Made by a program: the position numbers and the translations under genes
From: Oscillospiraceae bacterium
Lineage (GTDB): Bacteria > Bacillota > Clostridia > Oscillospirales > Oscillospiraceae
Length of the DNA: 64,000 nt
Assembly (NCBI GenBank): GCA_009780435.1
Contig: WRAB01000014.1
Span: 1 to 64,000, forward strand
Direction: 5' to 3'
Notes under the pieces: generated by a model
Told to the model about the DNA's origin: nothing
Database searches by the model: none
What the model saw: only the letters and a program-made list of their open reading frames with translations
Shown here: piece by piece, positions 50,835 to 59,351 of the stretch
How the letters are laid out: each line of letters opens with the position of its first letter
How positions within the stretch are numbered: the first letter of the stretch is position 1

Positions 50835-53282
50835 ATGGTTCACCGAACAAAGCGCTTCGGCGCAATCTTTCTCATCTTGGCAATCCTTTTCGCCTCTATC
50901 CCGGCCCTAGCCGCCCCCTATGAGGCGGTATTTGAGCTGGGGAACAGCCCCATCAACAGCCTAAACGGCGGCAAGATGGCCCAAGCGGGCGACGATCTCT
51001 ACTGGGCCGACGAGACCGGCATCTACTTAGACGACACGCGGATCACCACGGAGCCCGGTGCAAACCTCAACGTCATGGGCGGTGGCCTCTATTACACCTT
51101 GGCAGGGGATGTAACCCTCCTGCGCCGGATTGCACTGCCGGACGGTGCGCCCCAGACGATTCTGGAGTGGAACACGGCCATTGACCAGCTCTACATCACA
51201 GGAGATTCCATGGCCCTGCTTCTCTCGGAGGAGCAGGTCTATCGCGCAAATCTTCAAGACGGCGAGATCCTAGCCGATGAGACGGCCTTTTCCGTGACCG
51301 GGTTCATCCCCACAGCCCACGGCACCATCTATGCCGCAGGATATTTGGGGAACTTCACCCTGTTCGCGGACGATCAATATATCGAATCCGGCGTCACCAA
51401 CTTCTTCACAGAAGAAGACTTTCTCATCCTCCGCCGGGGGATTTCTGACTACCAAGTGGCCATTGACACCCTCTTCACCACCGGCGGCCCCGCGGTGATC
51501 GCCCCCTATTCCCTGGGGGACATCCGGATTACCCCCTGGAGCCACAGCGCACATGGTGGCGAGGATTGTCCCACCTGCGCCGAGGCCCTGGAAGACTTCC
51601 TGGCCGGGATCGTATATGACCCCATCATCACCCCTCTACATGTTACCACTCACACCCTGCCTCTGACCCAATCCCAGCAGAACGTGGTCAAACGGGCCAG
51701 ACAGATGGCGGAGATCCGCTGGACACCGCTACAAAATATCACGGGCTGGCGGGGCAATATGACCTATTACGCCGGACAGACCGTTGTAGGAATCCCCTAC
51801 GCCCAGCCGGTGACAAGGGGCCGTTATATCCCATGGCAGGCGACCCTCTCCACTTTTGCCGCCGCCGTACAGGATATCAACAGTGTAATGTACACCAGCT
51901 TCTCCTTCAACGGCACCCACGCCACCCGCGCCCCCTATTTCGGAACCGACTGTTCCGGCTTTGTGTCCTGGGCGCTGGAGCACCCGGTTCGCACCCACAC
52001 GGGTTCGTTCCCAAACCACGCCCAGCGGATCACACAGAACCTCTACGCCCTCCAGGTGGGCGATGTGTTCAACGCCTCCCACCACAATAAACTTGTGACG
52101 GCGGTGGAGTTCGACGCAAACGGCAATCTGGTCGCCGTGGAGATTATGGATCAGTCCATCCCCACCCCCCGCCTCCGTCGGTGGGGTGCGGGCGGCAACG
52201 CCGGGAATCTCCAGACGTTAATCGCCCGGACGTTTCAGGCGGGCTTTGCCCTGTACCGGAGCAATACCATCGGCAACGTCAGCTTCACCCCGGATCCCGC
52301 CGTGGATGTGGGCCTGGGCCAGCGGCATACCATCTCCGCCTCTGCCGGCCCCGGCGGTACCGTCACCCCTGCGGGATACGTCAACGTCATGGAGGGCGCC
52401 GATCAGACCTTTGTCTTTATGCCCAACCAGGGCTTTGCCATCAATCGTGTATGGATAGACGGTGTAGATGTGGGGCCGCTCAACCAGGTCACCTTCCCCA
52501 ATGTCACCACGGACCACACGGTCTCCGTGGAATTTGTCCTGACGGGCAGTCCCTTCAGCGATGTCCGGGAGGGGTCCTGGTATCACCCCCATGTGTTGTA
52601 TGTGTTTGAACACGGCCTCATGAACGGCACCTCCCAGACCACCTTCGAGCCCCATACCATCACCACTCGAAACATGTTTGTGACTATCCTGGGCCGCATG
52701 GCGGAGATTGACCCGCTGTACTACGCCCACACCGGCATCATCACCGGCAGCGTCGTCAACCACCGGGCTGGCCCCGGCACAAACTATGCAATTATCGGCT
52801 CCTTCCCCCGGGACACTTCGCTGCGGATCACCGGGGCGCGAAACGGCTGGTTCCAGGTCATCTACGGCACCCGAATCGGCTACGTCTCCGGAGACTTTTT
52901 CGCCCCACAGCCCGGTACCCACCCGGACGTGGCCCCGGGACGGTTCTACACCTCCTACGTGGAGTGGGCCAGTCGAGCCGGGATCGTCCTCGGCACCGGA
53001 GACGGTAATTTCCTCCCCGCTGACAGCATGACCCGCCAGGAGATGGCCGTATTCCTCCACCGCTACAGTACGGCCATGGGGATTACCCTCCAACAGGACA
53101 CTTCGCTCCCCCTCTTCCACGACCTGAATACCGTGGCCCCCTGGGCCAGAGACGCCGTAATCGCCCTCCAACGGGCCGGTATCATCCAGGGCGCAGGAGA
53201 CGGCAGTTTCGATCCCCTGGGCCACAGCGACCGGGCCAGCGTGACCAGTATGATTGCGAATTTCCATCGGATTTATGGGTAG
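50835..53282 (+). CDS. secreted SLH/SH3 protein with NlpC/P60-like centre
   Basis: The 815-residue protein has a signal peptide (cut after ALAAP), a beta-propeller-like N-part (about 30-235), and a region with FGTDCSGFVSWAL (Cys373), the catalytic-cysteine motif of NlpC/P60 peptidoglycan hydrolases, with candidate histidines in ASHHNKLV. An InlB-type repeat domain (about 490-545) follows. The tail has one SLH motif (about 553-610), a bacterial SH3 domain (VNHRAGPGTNYAIIGSF) and two more SLH motifs. It is probably anchored to wall polymers and acts on peptidoglycan. ATG 50835 follows GCGAGGT; rex lies 14 bp upstream. Its tail is homologous to that of the protein at 55104. Confidence 0.9.
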   Translation: MVHRTKRFGAIFLILAILFASIPALAAPYEAVFELGNSPINSLNGGKMAQAGDDLYWADETGIYLDDTRITTEPGANLNVMGGGLYYTLAGDVTLLRRIALPDGAPQTILEWNTAIDQLYITGDSMALLLSEEQVYRANLQDGEILADETAFSVTGFIPTAHGTIYAAGYLGNFTLFADDQYIESGVTNFFTEEDFLILRRGISDYQVAIDTLFTTGGPAVIAPYSLGDIRITPWSHSAHGGEDCPTCAEALEDFLAGIVYDPIITPLHVTTHTLPLTQSQQNVVKRARQMAEIRWTPLQNITGWRGNMTYYAGQTVVGIPYAQPVTRGRYIPWQATLSTFAAAVQDINSVMYTSFSFNGTHATRAPYFGTDCSGFVSWALEHPVRTHTGSFPNHAQRITQNLYALQVGDVFNASHHNKLVTAVEFDANGNLVAVEIMDQSIPTPRLRRWGAGGNAGNLQTLIARTFQAGFALYRSNTIGNVSFTPDPAVDVGLGQRHTISASAGPGGTVTPAGYVNVMEGADQTFVFMPNQGFAINRVWIDGVDVGPLNQVTFPNVTTDHTVSVEFVLTGSPFSDVREGSWYHPHVLYVFEHGLMNGTSQTTFEPHTITTRNMFVTILGRMAEIDPLYYAHTGIITGSVVNHRAGPGTNYAIIGSFPRDTSLRITGARNGWFQVIYGTRIGYVSGDFFAPQPGTHPDVAPGRFYTSYVEWASRAGIVLGTGDGNFLPADSMTRQEMAVFLHRYSTAMGITLQQDTSLPLFHDLNTVAPWARDAVIALQRAGIIQGAGDGSFDPLGHSDRASVTSMIANFHRIYG

Positions 53283-53288
53283 ACAGAC

Positions 53289-53324
53289 AAAAGGGCGAAC
53301 GCAGTTTGCGTTCGCCCTTTTTTT
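53289..53324. terminator. terminator between SLH gene and sigma-like gene
   Basis: AAAAGGGCGAACGCA (53289-53303) and TGCGTTCGCCCTTTT (53307-53321) form a perfect stem with a 3-nt loop and a T-tract. It is symmetrical enough to work for both convergent genes. Confidence 0.92.
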
Positions 53325-53339
53325 ATGCCTGGATACCTC

Positions 53340-53642
53340 CTACAGCACGGTGTACTTTTTCACCATTCTGCGTATACTCATATTGTCTGACCTCGCGGGG
53401 TGGCGCAGTAATAATACCGCCTTCATGACAACTTTACGTGCTTGGCTCAAGCTAAGTCCCAATTTTGCACCTGTTTGCTTATAGGTCAAGCCATCCCGGT
53501 AATAATATTCTAGTGCCTGTTGCTCTCGTTCCGGCAATGTGTGGATCATTTCTAATATTCCGCGGGCATACATGTCGGTATCTGCTAGCTCGTTCGGGAA
53601 CACTTGGCAGTAAATACGGGCGGCATATTCCCTGTCAGTCAT
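53340..53642 (-). CDS. sigma-70 region 4-like small protein
   Basis: The 100-residue protein contains a region 4-type helix-turn-helix: LPEREQQALEYYYRDGLTYKQTGAKLGLSLSQARKVVMKAV. A short N-terminal helix precedes it, and no region 2 is present, so it is not a full sigma factor. Proteins of this type occur in clostridial mobile elements and prophages as late regulators. ATG 53642 follows GGGGGG. It overlaps by four bases (ATGA) a small membrane-protein frame upstream. Confidence 0.75.
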   Translation of the reverse strand: MTDREYAARIYCQVFPNELADTDMYARGILEMIHTLPEREQQALEYYYRDGLTYKQTGAKLGLSLSQARKVVMKAVLLLRHPARSDNMSIRRMVKKYTVL

Positions 53643-53791
53643 AAATCCCCCCACTTTTTCATCCCATAAAGCATGGCAGACAACAGCATAACTGGTACTA
53701 AGATCACGACTAGGAATCCTGTGTTCCCAAAGTTTTGATACAGCCATTCGGCAAACGCAATCGTATTCTGTATCCACATCCTGTATCTCAT
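53639..53791 (-). CDS. possible small membrane protein coupled to sigma-like gene
   Basis: This short frame encodes 50 residues (46 if ATG 53779 is used) with one hydrophobic helix, GFLVVILVPVMLLSAMLYGM, followed by KKWGDL. Its TGA overlaps the ATG of the sigma-like gene (ATGA), the usual sign of coupling. No strong ribosome site is seen before either start. The family is not recognised; a membrane sensor or a holin-like element remnant are guesses. Confidence 0.4.
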   Translation of the reverse strand: MRYRMWIQNTIAFAEWLYQNFGNTGFLVVILVPVMLLSAMLYGMKKWGDL

Positions 53792-53844
53792 TTTTGCATT
53801 TTTGATACACTATATTTCCTAGTATTTTATCATAACTTTCACAC

Positions 53845-53873
53845 TTGTCAATACTTAAAGTTATTTATAAATT
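53845..53873 (+). promoter_or_regulatory. promoter and palindrome of XRE gene
   Basis: TTGTCA (53845-53850), 17-bp spacer, TAAATT (53868-53873). An imperfect palindrome with TAAAGTT (53856-53862) and AACTTTA (53878-53884) arms covers the -10, as expected for self-repression. Confidence 0.6.
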
Positions 53874-53937
53874 ATAAAACTTTAGTTGTTTGTCAAAAGC
53901 TCATAACATTACTATGCTATTTATAGAGGTGAATGTT

Positions 53938-54279
53938 ATGGGCAAAGTATCAACAGTTTTTGGTAATAAACTGGTTCAGATAAGAACAGATTTGGGCATA
54001 TCTCAAGAAGAATTAGCTTTTAAATGTAATATGCACTCAGCCCATATGGGGCAATTGGAAAGAGGCGAGAAATCACCTACTTTAGAAACATTACAGAAAA
54101 TTGCTGATGGCTTATGTATTACCGTTTCTGATTTATTGAATTTTGACTCGGCATTACCTGCAAATAAATTAGACAGCAAAACAAATAAAATTATTGCTCT
54201 TACTCAAAATAGGACAGATGCAGAAAAAGCTAAAATATACAATATGATCAAAATTTTAATCAATAACCACTCCGAGTAA
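53938..54279 (+). CDS. XRE-family transcriptional regulator
   Basis: The 113-residue protein has an N-terminal helix-turn-helix (about 8-68: FGNKLVQIRTDLGISQEELAFKCNMHSAHMGQLERGEKSPTLETL in sequence, the SinR/Cro pattern) and a lysine-rich C-terminal helix pair (DAEKAKIYNMIKILIN). The gene is clearly AT-richer than its surroundings, which points to recent transfer. ATG 53938 follows AGAGGTGA. No partner gene follows; a strong hairpin and then the tRNA cluster lie downstream. Target is unknown, self-control is likely from the palindrome over its promoter. Confidence 0.85.
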   Translation: MGKVSTVFGNKLVQIRTDLGISQEELAFKCNMHSAHMGQLERGEKSPTLETLQKIADGLCITVSDLLNFDSALPANKLDSKTNKIIALTQNRTDAEKAKIYNMIKILINNHSE

Positions 54280-54292
54280 TAATTCCCTCAAA

Positions 54293-54332
54293 AAACCCAA
54301 GGGCCAACGCATGTGCGTTGGCCCTTGGGTTT
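54293..54332. terminator. terminator between XRE gene and tRNA cluster
   Basis: A perfect 19-bp stem, AAACCCAAGGGCCAACGCA (54293-54311) and its inverted copy (54314-54332), with a 2-nt loop. It can end both the plus-strand XRE transcript and the minus-strand tRNA transcript. Confidence 0.85.
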
Positions 54333-54338
54333 CCATTT

Positions 54339-54414
54339 TGGTGACCCATCGGCGACTCGAACGCCGGACACCCTGATTAAAAGTCAGATGCTCTACCGAC
54401 TGAGCTAATGGGTC
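54339..54414 (-). tRNA. tRNA-Lys (TTT)
   Basis: On the minus strand a full cloverleaf is readable: acceptor GACCCAT/ATGGGTC, D-arm TAGCTCAGTCGGTAGAGCA, anticodon loop CTTTTAA (anticodon TTT), T-arm GGCGTTCGAGTCGCC. Discriminator A and an encoded CCA end it. It is the last gene of the cluster. Confidence 0.95.
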
Positions 54415-54477
54415 ATATATTTGGCAAGTCAATACAGGCCTCTCACAATGGCCCTTGACCTCGCCTTTTCCCTTAAA

Positions 54478-54600
54478 CACTGGGCGCGACGCTCTGCGTC
54501 CAGTGTAAGCGAACAACGGGGTTGCGAAATGGAGTTTTTCGCCCAAAGGCCCGCAGGCCGACGGCGGAAACGAAATGCAGCTTCCCCGGTAGTGAGCTGG
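54478..54600. repeat. tRNA spacer repeat, copy A
   Basis: A hairpin with CACTGGGCG/CAGTG arms, then AAGCGAACAACGGGGTTGCG AAAT, a 47-nt insert, and GCAGCTTCCCCGGTAGTGAG. The outer parts are nearly identical to copy B at 54723-54798, which lacks the insert. It lies between tRNA-Lys and tRNA-Gln. Confidence 0.65.
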
Positions 54601-54672
54601 CTGGGATGGAAGGGTTCGAACCTTCGAATGCCAGAGTCAAAGTCTGGTGCCTTACCGCTTGGCGACATCCCA
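54598..54672 (-). tRNA. tRNA-Gln (TTG)
   Basis: Acceptor TGGGATG/CATCCCA, anticodon stem CCAGA/TCTGG with loop CTTTGAC (anticodon TTG), T-arm AAGGTTCGAACCCTT. Discriminator G and an encoded CCA are present. Confidence 0.95.
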
Positions 54673-54722
54673 ATGTGATGTGGACCGAACAAGGGGCATG
54701 GCCCTATGCCCTTGACCTTACC

Positions 54723-54795
54723 CACTGGGCGTGGGTCTCTGCACCCAGTGGAAGCGAACGACGGGGTTGCGAAATCAGCTTCCCCGGTAGTGAGC

Positions 54796-54798
<3 letters not shown>
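54723..54798. repeat. tRNA spacer repeat, copy B
   Basis: Hairpin CCACTGGG...CCCAGTGG followed by AAGCGAACGACGGGGTTGCG and CAGCTTCCCCGGTAGTGAG, between tRNA-Gln and tRNA-His. It matches copy A apart from the insert and a few bases. Confidence 0.65.
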
Positions 54799-54873
<75 letters not shown>

Positions 54874-54899
54874 GTAAACGTGCGACGCACGCGCCGCAC

Positions 54900-54976
54900 T
54901 GGTACGCCAGAAGGGATTCGAACCCCTGGCCTACTGCTTAGAAGGCAGTTGCTCTATCCTGCTGAGCTACTGGCGC
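54900..54976 (-). tRNA. tRNA-Arg (TCT)
   Basis: Acceptor GCGCCAG/CTGGCGT (first pair G-U), D-arm TAGCTCAGCAGGATAGAGCA, anticodon loop CTTCTAA (anticodon TCT), T-arm AGGGGTTCGAATCCCTT. Discriminator A and encoded CCA are present. It is the first gene of the cluster. Confidence 0.93.
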
Positions 54977-55018
54977 ATAGAGAACGTGCCAACCGATCCG
55001 TAATTGGTCAGCTTAAGT

Positions 55019-55047
55019 ATTTTACGCATTTTTTCTCCCTTTGTCAA
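55019..55047 (-). promoter_or_regulatory. promoter of tRNA cluster
   Basis: Minus strand: consensus TTGACA (55047-55042), 17-bp spacer, TAAAAT (55024-55019), about 43 bp before tRNA-Arg. The -35 lies inside a 16-bp perfect inverted repeat (55035-55050 with 55058-55073) that has no T-tract on either useful side. Confidence 0.75.
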
Positions 55048-55103
55048 GGGTAAATTTCCCTTGACAAAGGGAGCGGCATATTTCGACAATTTGTAGGCGC
55101 CTT

Positions 55104-57308
55104 TTATCCGTAGAGATAGTGGAAATTCGCAATCATACTGGCCACACTGGCGCGGTTGCTGATGGCCAGGGGTTCAAAGCTACCATACCCTGTGCCGCGG
55201 ACTACGTCGGCCCGCTGTAAGGCCATTACAGCGGCGCGGGCCCAGTCGGCCACGGTGCCGATATCTTGAAAGATCGGGAGCGTGTAATCCTGGGGGAGCG
55301 CAATTTCCATGACGGCGCTGTAGCGGTGGAGGAAGGTGGCCATCTCCTGCCTCTGTAGCGGCTGGCCAGGGCTAAATTCGCCCACCCCAGTCCCGGTGGT
55401 GATCCCCACAGAGCTGGCCCAGGCCACATAGGGCGCGTAAAAGGCGCCGGGTGCCACATCTGTCCAGGCCCACTCCAGGGCGAGCAGATCATTGCGGATA
55501 TAGCCGACCTGTCCGCCTATATTCAGTCGGAACCAGTCCCCAATTTGCCCGACCACACGGGCCTGGGTTCCGGCGTTTACTTGACCTAGCGGCGCATACC
55601 CCAGGCCGGGGCCGGATCTGAAATTGACCACACTGCCGGTAACGGTGGCCCTGGGGGCAAAACTCAGCGAATCAATCCCCGCCATACGGCCTAAGATGGT
55701 TACAAACATCCCCCGGGTGGTGGACAGATTTGGCTCAAAGGTGGTGTGAGATGTGCCGTTCATGAGCCCCTGTTCCCTGACATAGCCCACTGCCTCATAG
55801 TACCACGCATAGGGTGAGACGTCGGTAAATGGAAGCGAACCCGGCGGAGGCGGGGGCGGGGGCGGCGTGGTTGGGCCATTGTAGATAGTCACATTGGCGT
55901 AGTAGAAATGGATAATCTGGTCATAGGTGAATCCCCGTTGGGCCAGGGAGTGCGCCCCCCACTGGCTCATACCCACATTGTGGCCGAACCCGAAGTTGGA
56001 GATCGTAAAGGTCAGCCCGCTGGAGGCCGGCTCGATAGATTGATATTCCTCTGTATCATTCAGTATCTCGTCCAGCAGCCCTGCTTCAAGCATTGCAAAA
56101 ATTTCTGCTTCGCTGTGATAGATGTGCAGATCGTCCAATGGGAAGAGGTGGAGATCATCATCTGTGACATCTGGTACAAAGCAAATATCTTCCGACAACT
56201 GCAAGGCGCTGGCCGCACTGTTTCGTGTGATGGTAAACCGCTGGCTGGTAAAGGTGGATAATCCACCCAATACTATAGTCCGTGCCGCTCCGCGACTATA
56301 AGTCCGCGTAGCCCCATTGGATGCTACAAATGTGACGGAATACATGTTTCCTAAATCCGTATAGACGGGGAGAACATTCGCGATATCCGGTAGGTTGAAG
56401 TTGGAATCCCGGTTGCGCATGTGTGTGCGGAGCTCTGCCGCCGTGAAGGTGCGGGACCATCGGATCTGGGCCGGGGCCTGTTCACCGGGATCCAATACAC
56501 CCAGGAGATATGCTCTGGGGTTCCCCCAGATATTCCGTACATCCTCCGTGGCACCGCCGCTGGCGGAGTGGTACAATGCCTCAATGGGGCGGCCGTTGTG
56601 GAGAATCAACTGCCCCGCCGTATCGCGAACGGACCGGTCTGTGTTGGCGTTGGCACCATGGGTACCCCTGTAGACTTGACACCACGTGGTGTTGGAGACA
56701 TCAAACCCGTGGGCACCACGGCGGCCAAAATTTGCCACGGCGAAGGTTCTGGCAGTGAGGGCCTGGGCTTTGAGAACTTCCAACGGCCAGGAGGGGATGG
56801 CTTCATAGGGTACCACGCCGCGGACGTAGTCCTCAATATCCACGTAGTTGATCCCGGTCAAGCTACCGCCAGAGGAAGTGAATCGAAATCCGCCAAAAAA
56901 GTAAAAACTGCTCCTGACATTGCCCCCAAAACTTGCGTTGGGAAGCGCATATGTAGTGGTAATGGAGGGATTAACCGGCCCGATGCTCACACTGGAGCCG
57001 GTGAACACCGCCGCTCCGGATCCATCGGTCACCGTCACATTGGCACCGCTGCCTGTGACCCGCAAAGTCGTGAATGTGCTGCCCGTTGGAACAAACTGTC
57101 GGGATGCATTAAATGTTCCAAGGCGCAGCCCCCCGGTGTTGGTCAAGGTGACATTTGGCGTAACCTGCCAACTCCGGTAGCCGTTGAGCCCCACCCGGAT
57201 CACACTGTGGGCCGGGGTAAAGGCCTCTGCCGTGTGTTCTAAGGGAAGTAATCCCACTAGAAGCGTAACCGCCAACAGGGCGGCAAACATGCGTCTGAAT
57301 TTCTTCAT
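55104..57308 (-). CDS. SpoIID/LytB-domain protein with SLH and SH3 tail
   Basis: The 734-residue secreted protein has a signal peptide (cut near AEAFT) and a SpoIID/LytB domain: YVRGVVPYEAIPSWPLEVLKAQALTARTFA, with the glutamate that aligns with the SpoIID catalytic Glu, then TRTYSRGAARTIVLGG and SGLTFTISNFGFGHNVGMSQWGA. SpoIID is a lytic transglycosylase that cuts denuded glycan strands. A proline-rich linker leads to SLH (about 500-560), SH3 (VVNFRSGPGLGYAPLG) and two more SLH motifs. This suggests a surface-anchored peptidoglycan remodelling enzyme rather than the true sporulation SpoIID. ATG 57308 follows GAAAGGA. Its tail matches that of 50835-53282. Confidence 0.92.
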   Translation of the reverse strand: MKKFRRMFAALLAVTLLVGLLPLEHTAEAFTPAHSVIRVGLNGYRSWQVTPNVTLTNTGGLRLGTFNASRQFVPTGSTFTTLRVTGSGANVTVTDGSGAAVFTGSSVSIGPVNPSITTTYALPNASFGGNVRSSFYFFGGFRFTSSGGSLTGINYVDIEDYVRGVVPYEAIPSWPLEVLKAQALTARTFAVANFGRRGAHGFDVSNTTWCQVYRGTHGANANTDRSVRDTAGQLILHNGRPIEALYHSASGGATEDVRNIWGNPRAYLLGVLDPGEQAPAQIRWSRTFTAAELRTHMRNRDSNFNLPDIANVLPVYTDLGNMYSVTFVASNGATRTYSRGAARTIVLGGLSTFTSQRFTITRNSAASALQLSEDICFVPDVTDDDLHLFPLDDLHIYHSEAEIFAMLEAGLLDEILNDTEEYQSIEPASSGLTFTISNFGFGHNVGMSQWGAHSLAQRGFTYDQIIHFYYANVTIYNGPTTPPPPPPPPGSLPFTDVSPYAWYYEAVGYVREQGLMNGTSHTTFEPNLSTTRGMFVTILGRMAGIDSLSFAPRATVTGSVVNFRSGPGLGYAPLGQVNAGTQARVVGQIGDWFRLNIGGQVGYIRNDLLALEWAWTDVAPGAFYAPYVAWASSVGITTGTGVGEFSPGQPLQRQEMATFLHRYSAVMEIALPQDYTLPIFQDIGTVADWARAAVMALQRADVVRGTGYGSFEPLAISNRASVASMIANFHYLYG

Positions 57309-57529
57309 GATGCGTCCTTTCCAGCATTATGTTGACTTCTTGATTTCCTATTATAGGCGAATTTTATCGAAAATGCAAGTGTTTCGTAGAGATACAAATA
57401 TTTTCGGCTATCCCTTTTTATCCAATATGTTGACGGCCATCTTGATTCCTTGCCATGAATATTAGAAATTTTAATACCGCTTATTGCAAACTTAAACTTG
57501 AATTATCTCATATATAAATATTTGTTACC

Positions 57530-57550
57530 AACATTTGTTATAAATTTATA
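57530..57550 (+). repeat. direct repeat ATTTGTTA before XRE gene
   Basis: ATTTGTTA occurs at 57530-57537 and 57543-57550 (13-bp period), 30-50 bp before the XRE start. It could be a tandem operator. The rest of the 271-bp gap to 57309 is AT-rich with no gene seen. Confidence 0.4.
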
Positions 57551-57579
57551 TAGATCGAAATTTGTCTGGAGGTATCAAA

Positions 57580-57903
57580 ATGAATCGAATCCGGCAACTG
57601 CGACAGGAGAGGCATTTAAATCAGGGCGGCTTGGCCATGCACTTGAATACGTCTCAATCGACCATTAGCCTCTACGAGACAGGAGATCGGCTCCCGGATA
57701 TGAAAACGTGCATTCAACTGGCGGAATTTTTCCGCGTCAGCTTGGATTTTCTCGCCGGGTATTCCGATGTGCGAAATCCCGAGGCAAGCGCCCAAATGAC
57801 AGATCTGGAGTACAATATCCTCTCCCAACTCCAGTCTTTAGACGAGGGGAAACAACGGCAGGTAGATGCTTTCATCAAAGGGCTCCGGATGGGGAGTTTG
57901 TAA
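57580..57903 (+). CDS. XRE-family transcriptional regulator
   Basis: The 107-residue protein starts with a helix-turn-helix: MNRIRQLRQERHLNQGGLAMHLNTSQSTISLYETGDR, followed by FFRVSLDFLAGYSD as in Firmicute phage-type regulators, and a short C-terminal helix (LSQLQSLDEGKQRQVDAFI) probably for dimerisation. ATG 57580 follows GGAGGT. It is a single gene ended by a strong terminator, with an AT-rich promoter region holding two direct repeats. The target is not known. Confidence 0.87.
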   Translation: MNRIRQLRQERHLNQGGLAMHLNTSQSTISLYETGDRLPDMKTCIQLAEFFRVSLDFLAGYSDVRNPEASAQMTDLEYNILSQLQSLDEGKQRQVDAFIKGLRMGSL

Positions 57904-57908
57904 GCGAC

Positions 57909-57938
57909 AAGAGGCCGGCGCGGATGCGCCGGCCTCTT
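57909..57938 (+). terminator. terminator of XRE gene
   Basis: AAGAGGCCGGCGC (57909-57921) and GCGCCGGCCTCTT (57926-57938) form a perfect 13-bp stem with a 4-nt loop. Confidence 0.8.
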
Positions 57939-57963
57939 GCTAATGAAGATAAGGAATACGCCC

Positions 57964-58891
57964 TCACACCTGAATCCAACCGGTATGTGTGCGCGGCACC
58001 TCTTGGCGTTCGATAAAATCGGCAAAAAATTGATGCACTTCCTCAAAGGAGTTCGGGTGGGCGGCATAGAGTTCAGTGGTACCGTTGTCGTATGCCTTTA
58101 CCATGGAAATATCATAGTACACCCTGTACGGGCGGATCCGCTTCCAGGGTAATCAGCGTGTGATCCGTGTTTTTGAGCCGTTGCAACTCCAGGAGCATAT
58201 CGTCAATACGGGTAATCCTGCGCCCGATCTCATCTTCGTTCACTGCAAGAAGAATCGGAATTGCACACATGGCAATATGTCCAAATGCCCGCCAAAATGG
58301 CTCACGGAGATCGACCCGCTCCCGCTTCTGCACAATTGTCACGGGCAGATAAGGCGCAGTGTCAAACTTTTCCGTTACGTTCATCCGAAGGATGCGCAAA
58401 GGGAGTATGCCGAGTGTGCCCAAGAGCACAATCTACACCCCACCCCGCATGAGTTGAATCAGATAGGGGAGCGGCTGATAGTGCCGCAATTTTTTTGGAT
58501 CGGAATAATCCACGATAAAATACCGCACTCCAAGTTTTACAATACGATACCGGGCGTTGATTTTCCCAACGGCATGTCTGTTTGTGGGCCTGTGTCCGTT
58601 GCTAAACCGCTTCGTATAGTATTCGCTGGCGGGGTGGTTTAAGGCAATATGGGGACAGTGCTCCGCCAGAAATTGAAAGAGGGGCACTGCATCTTTTTGT
58701 TTGCAAAATTTCTTGATTCCCCCAAGGGGTCTGCGAATCCACGCCATTACAGCGTATAGCATCGGCAAAGAGAGGAGCAATATGGTCCATATGTCTTCTA
58801 TGCTAAAAATAATCACATAGAGGAAAAATAGTCCCAAAACAGATCGAAATAGGACAATTCTAATGCCTTTGCGCCTCAGTTCTCGTACCAT
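57964..58891 (-). pseudogene. decayed membrane-protein gene (in-frame stop and frameshift)
   Basis: Reading from ATG 58891 (with GAGGGAT upstream) gives a protein with two N-terminal hydrophobic stretches (about 10-55) and a cytoplasmic part to residue 152, where TAG (58433-58435) interrupts it. The same frame continues open for over 100 codons with a hydrophobic IVLLGTLGILPLRIL segment directly after the stop. Near 58120 one extra base shifts the frame; in the new phase it continues as YYDISMVKAYDNGTTELYAA to a TGA at 57964. Together this is one coding sequence of about 308 codons with two lesions. The family is not recognised. If the first stop is real, a 152-residue product may still be made. 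Confidence 0.6.
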
Positions 58892-58918
58892 TGTATATCC
58901 CTCTATCCCATCTTGCGT

Positions 58919-58943
58919 CCGGGGCGCACACTGTGCGCCCCGG
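58919..58943. repeat. palindromic element, second copy
   Basis: CCGGGGCGCACA and TGTGCGCCCCGG around one base. The core matches 32044-32062. It lies between ridA and the decayed gene and may also act as a terminator in the plus direction (TTTT follows). Confidence 0.6.
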
Positions 58944-58970
58944 TTTTCGTGTGTTTCCTGCCAAGTGTCA

Positions 58971-59351
58971 TCAATCCACCAGCGCGATTGCCTCAATCTC
59001 TACCTGAGCGCCAGCGGGGAGGGCCGCCGCTTGGATACAGGCCCGGGCCGGGGGATTTTCCGGGAAATATTCGGCATAGATGGCATTGACCGTCGCAAAA
59101 TTCGCCAAATCCGTCAAAAAGACCATGGTTTTGACCACATTGGAGAAGTCCACTCCCGCGGCGTTTAGCACCGCCTTGAGGTTGGCGAAAACCTGCCAGG
59201 TCTCGGCCTCGATGCCACCCTCTACCAACTTGCCCGTCTTGGGATCTAAGGGAATCTGCCCGGAGGTATAGACCAAGTTCCCCGCCTGGACAGCCTGGGA
59301 ATAGGGCCCGATGGCCGCAGGTGCGTCTTGAGTCGTGATGATTTTTTTCAT
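58971..59351 (-). CDS. ridA: RidA family protein (2-iminobutanoate/2-iminopropanoate deaminase)
   Basis: The 126-residue protein hydrolyses reactive enamine/imine intermediates from PLP enzymes. Typical blocks are PAAIGPYSQAVQAGNLVYTSGQIPLDP, the catalytic Arg in NPPARACIQAAALP and the final EIEAIALVD. It forms trimers in the cytosol. ATG 59351 follows AAAAGGAG. It is a single gene, divergent from metG. A RidA would protect the PLP enzymes seen here, such as the aminotransferase at 298 and NifS, but this is only an inference. Confidence 0.95.
   Translation of the reverse strand: MKKIITTQDAPAAIGPYSQAVQAGNLVYTSGQIPLDPKTGKLVEGGIEAETWQVFANLKAVLNAAGVDFSNVVKTMVFLTDLANFATVNAIYAEYFPENPPARACIQAAALPAGAQVEIEAIALVD

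Noticed and set aside
55035-55073. 16-bp perfect inverted repeat taken as terminator of the SpoIID-like gene
   Set aside because: No T-tract follows it on the minus strand, and its left arm contains the -35 box of the tRNA promoter, so a terminator call is not supported.
58433-58435. TAG read as pyrrolysine in the membrane protein
   Set aside because: A second lesion, a frameshift, lies downstream, and no pyl gene or methylamine pathway is seen, so decay is simpler.
58160-58642. 160-codon plus-strand frame
   Set aside because: Antisense to the decayed membrane-protein gene; low-complexity content and no ribosome site. The minus-strand reading is more protein-like even with its lesions.
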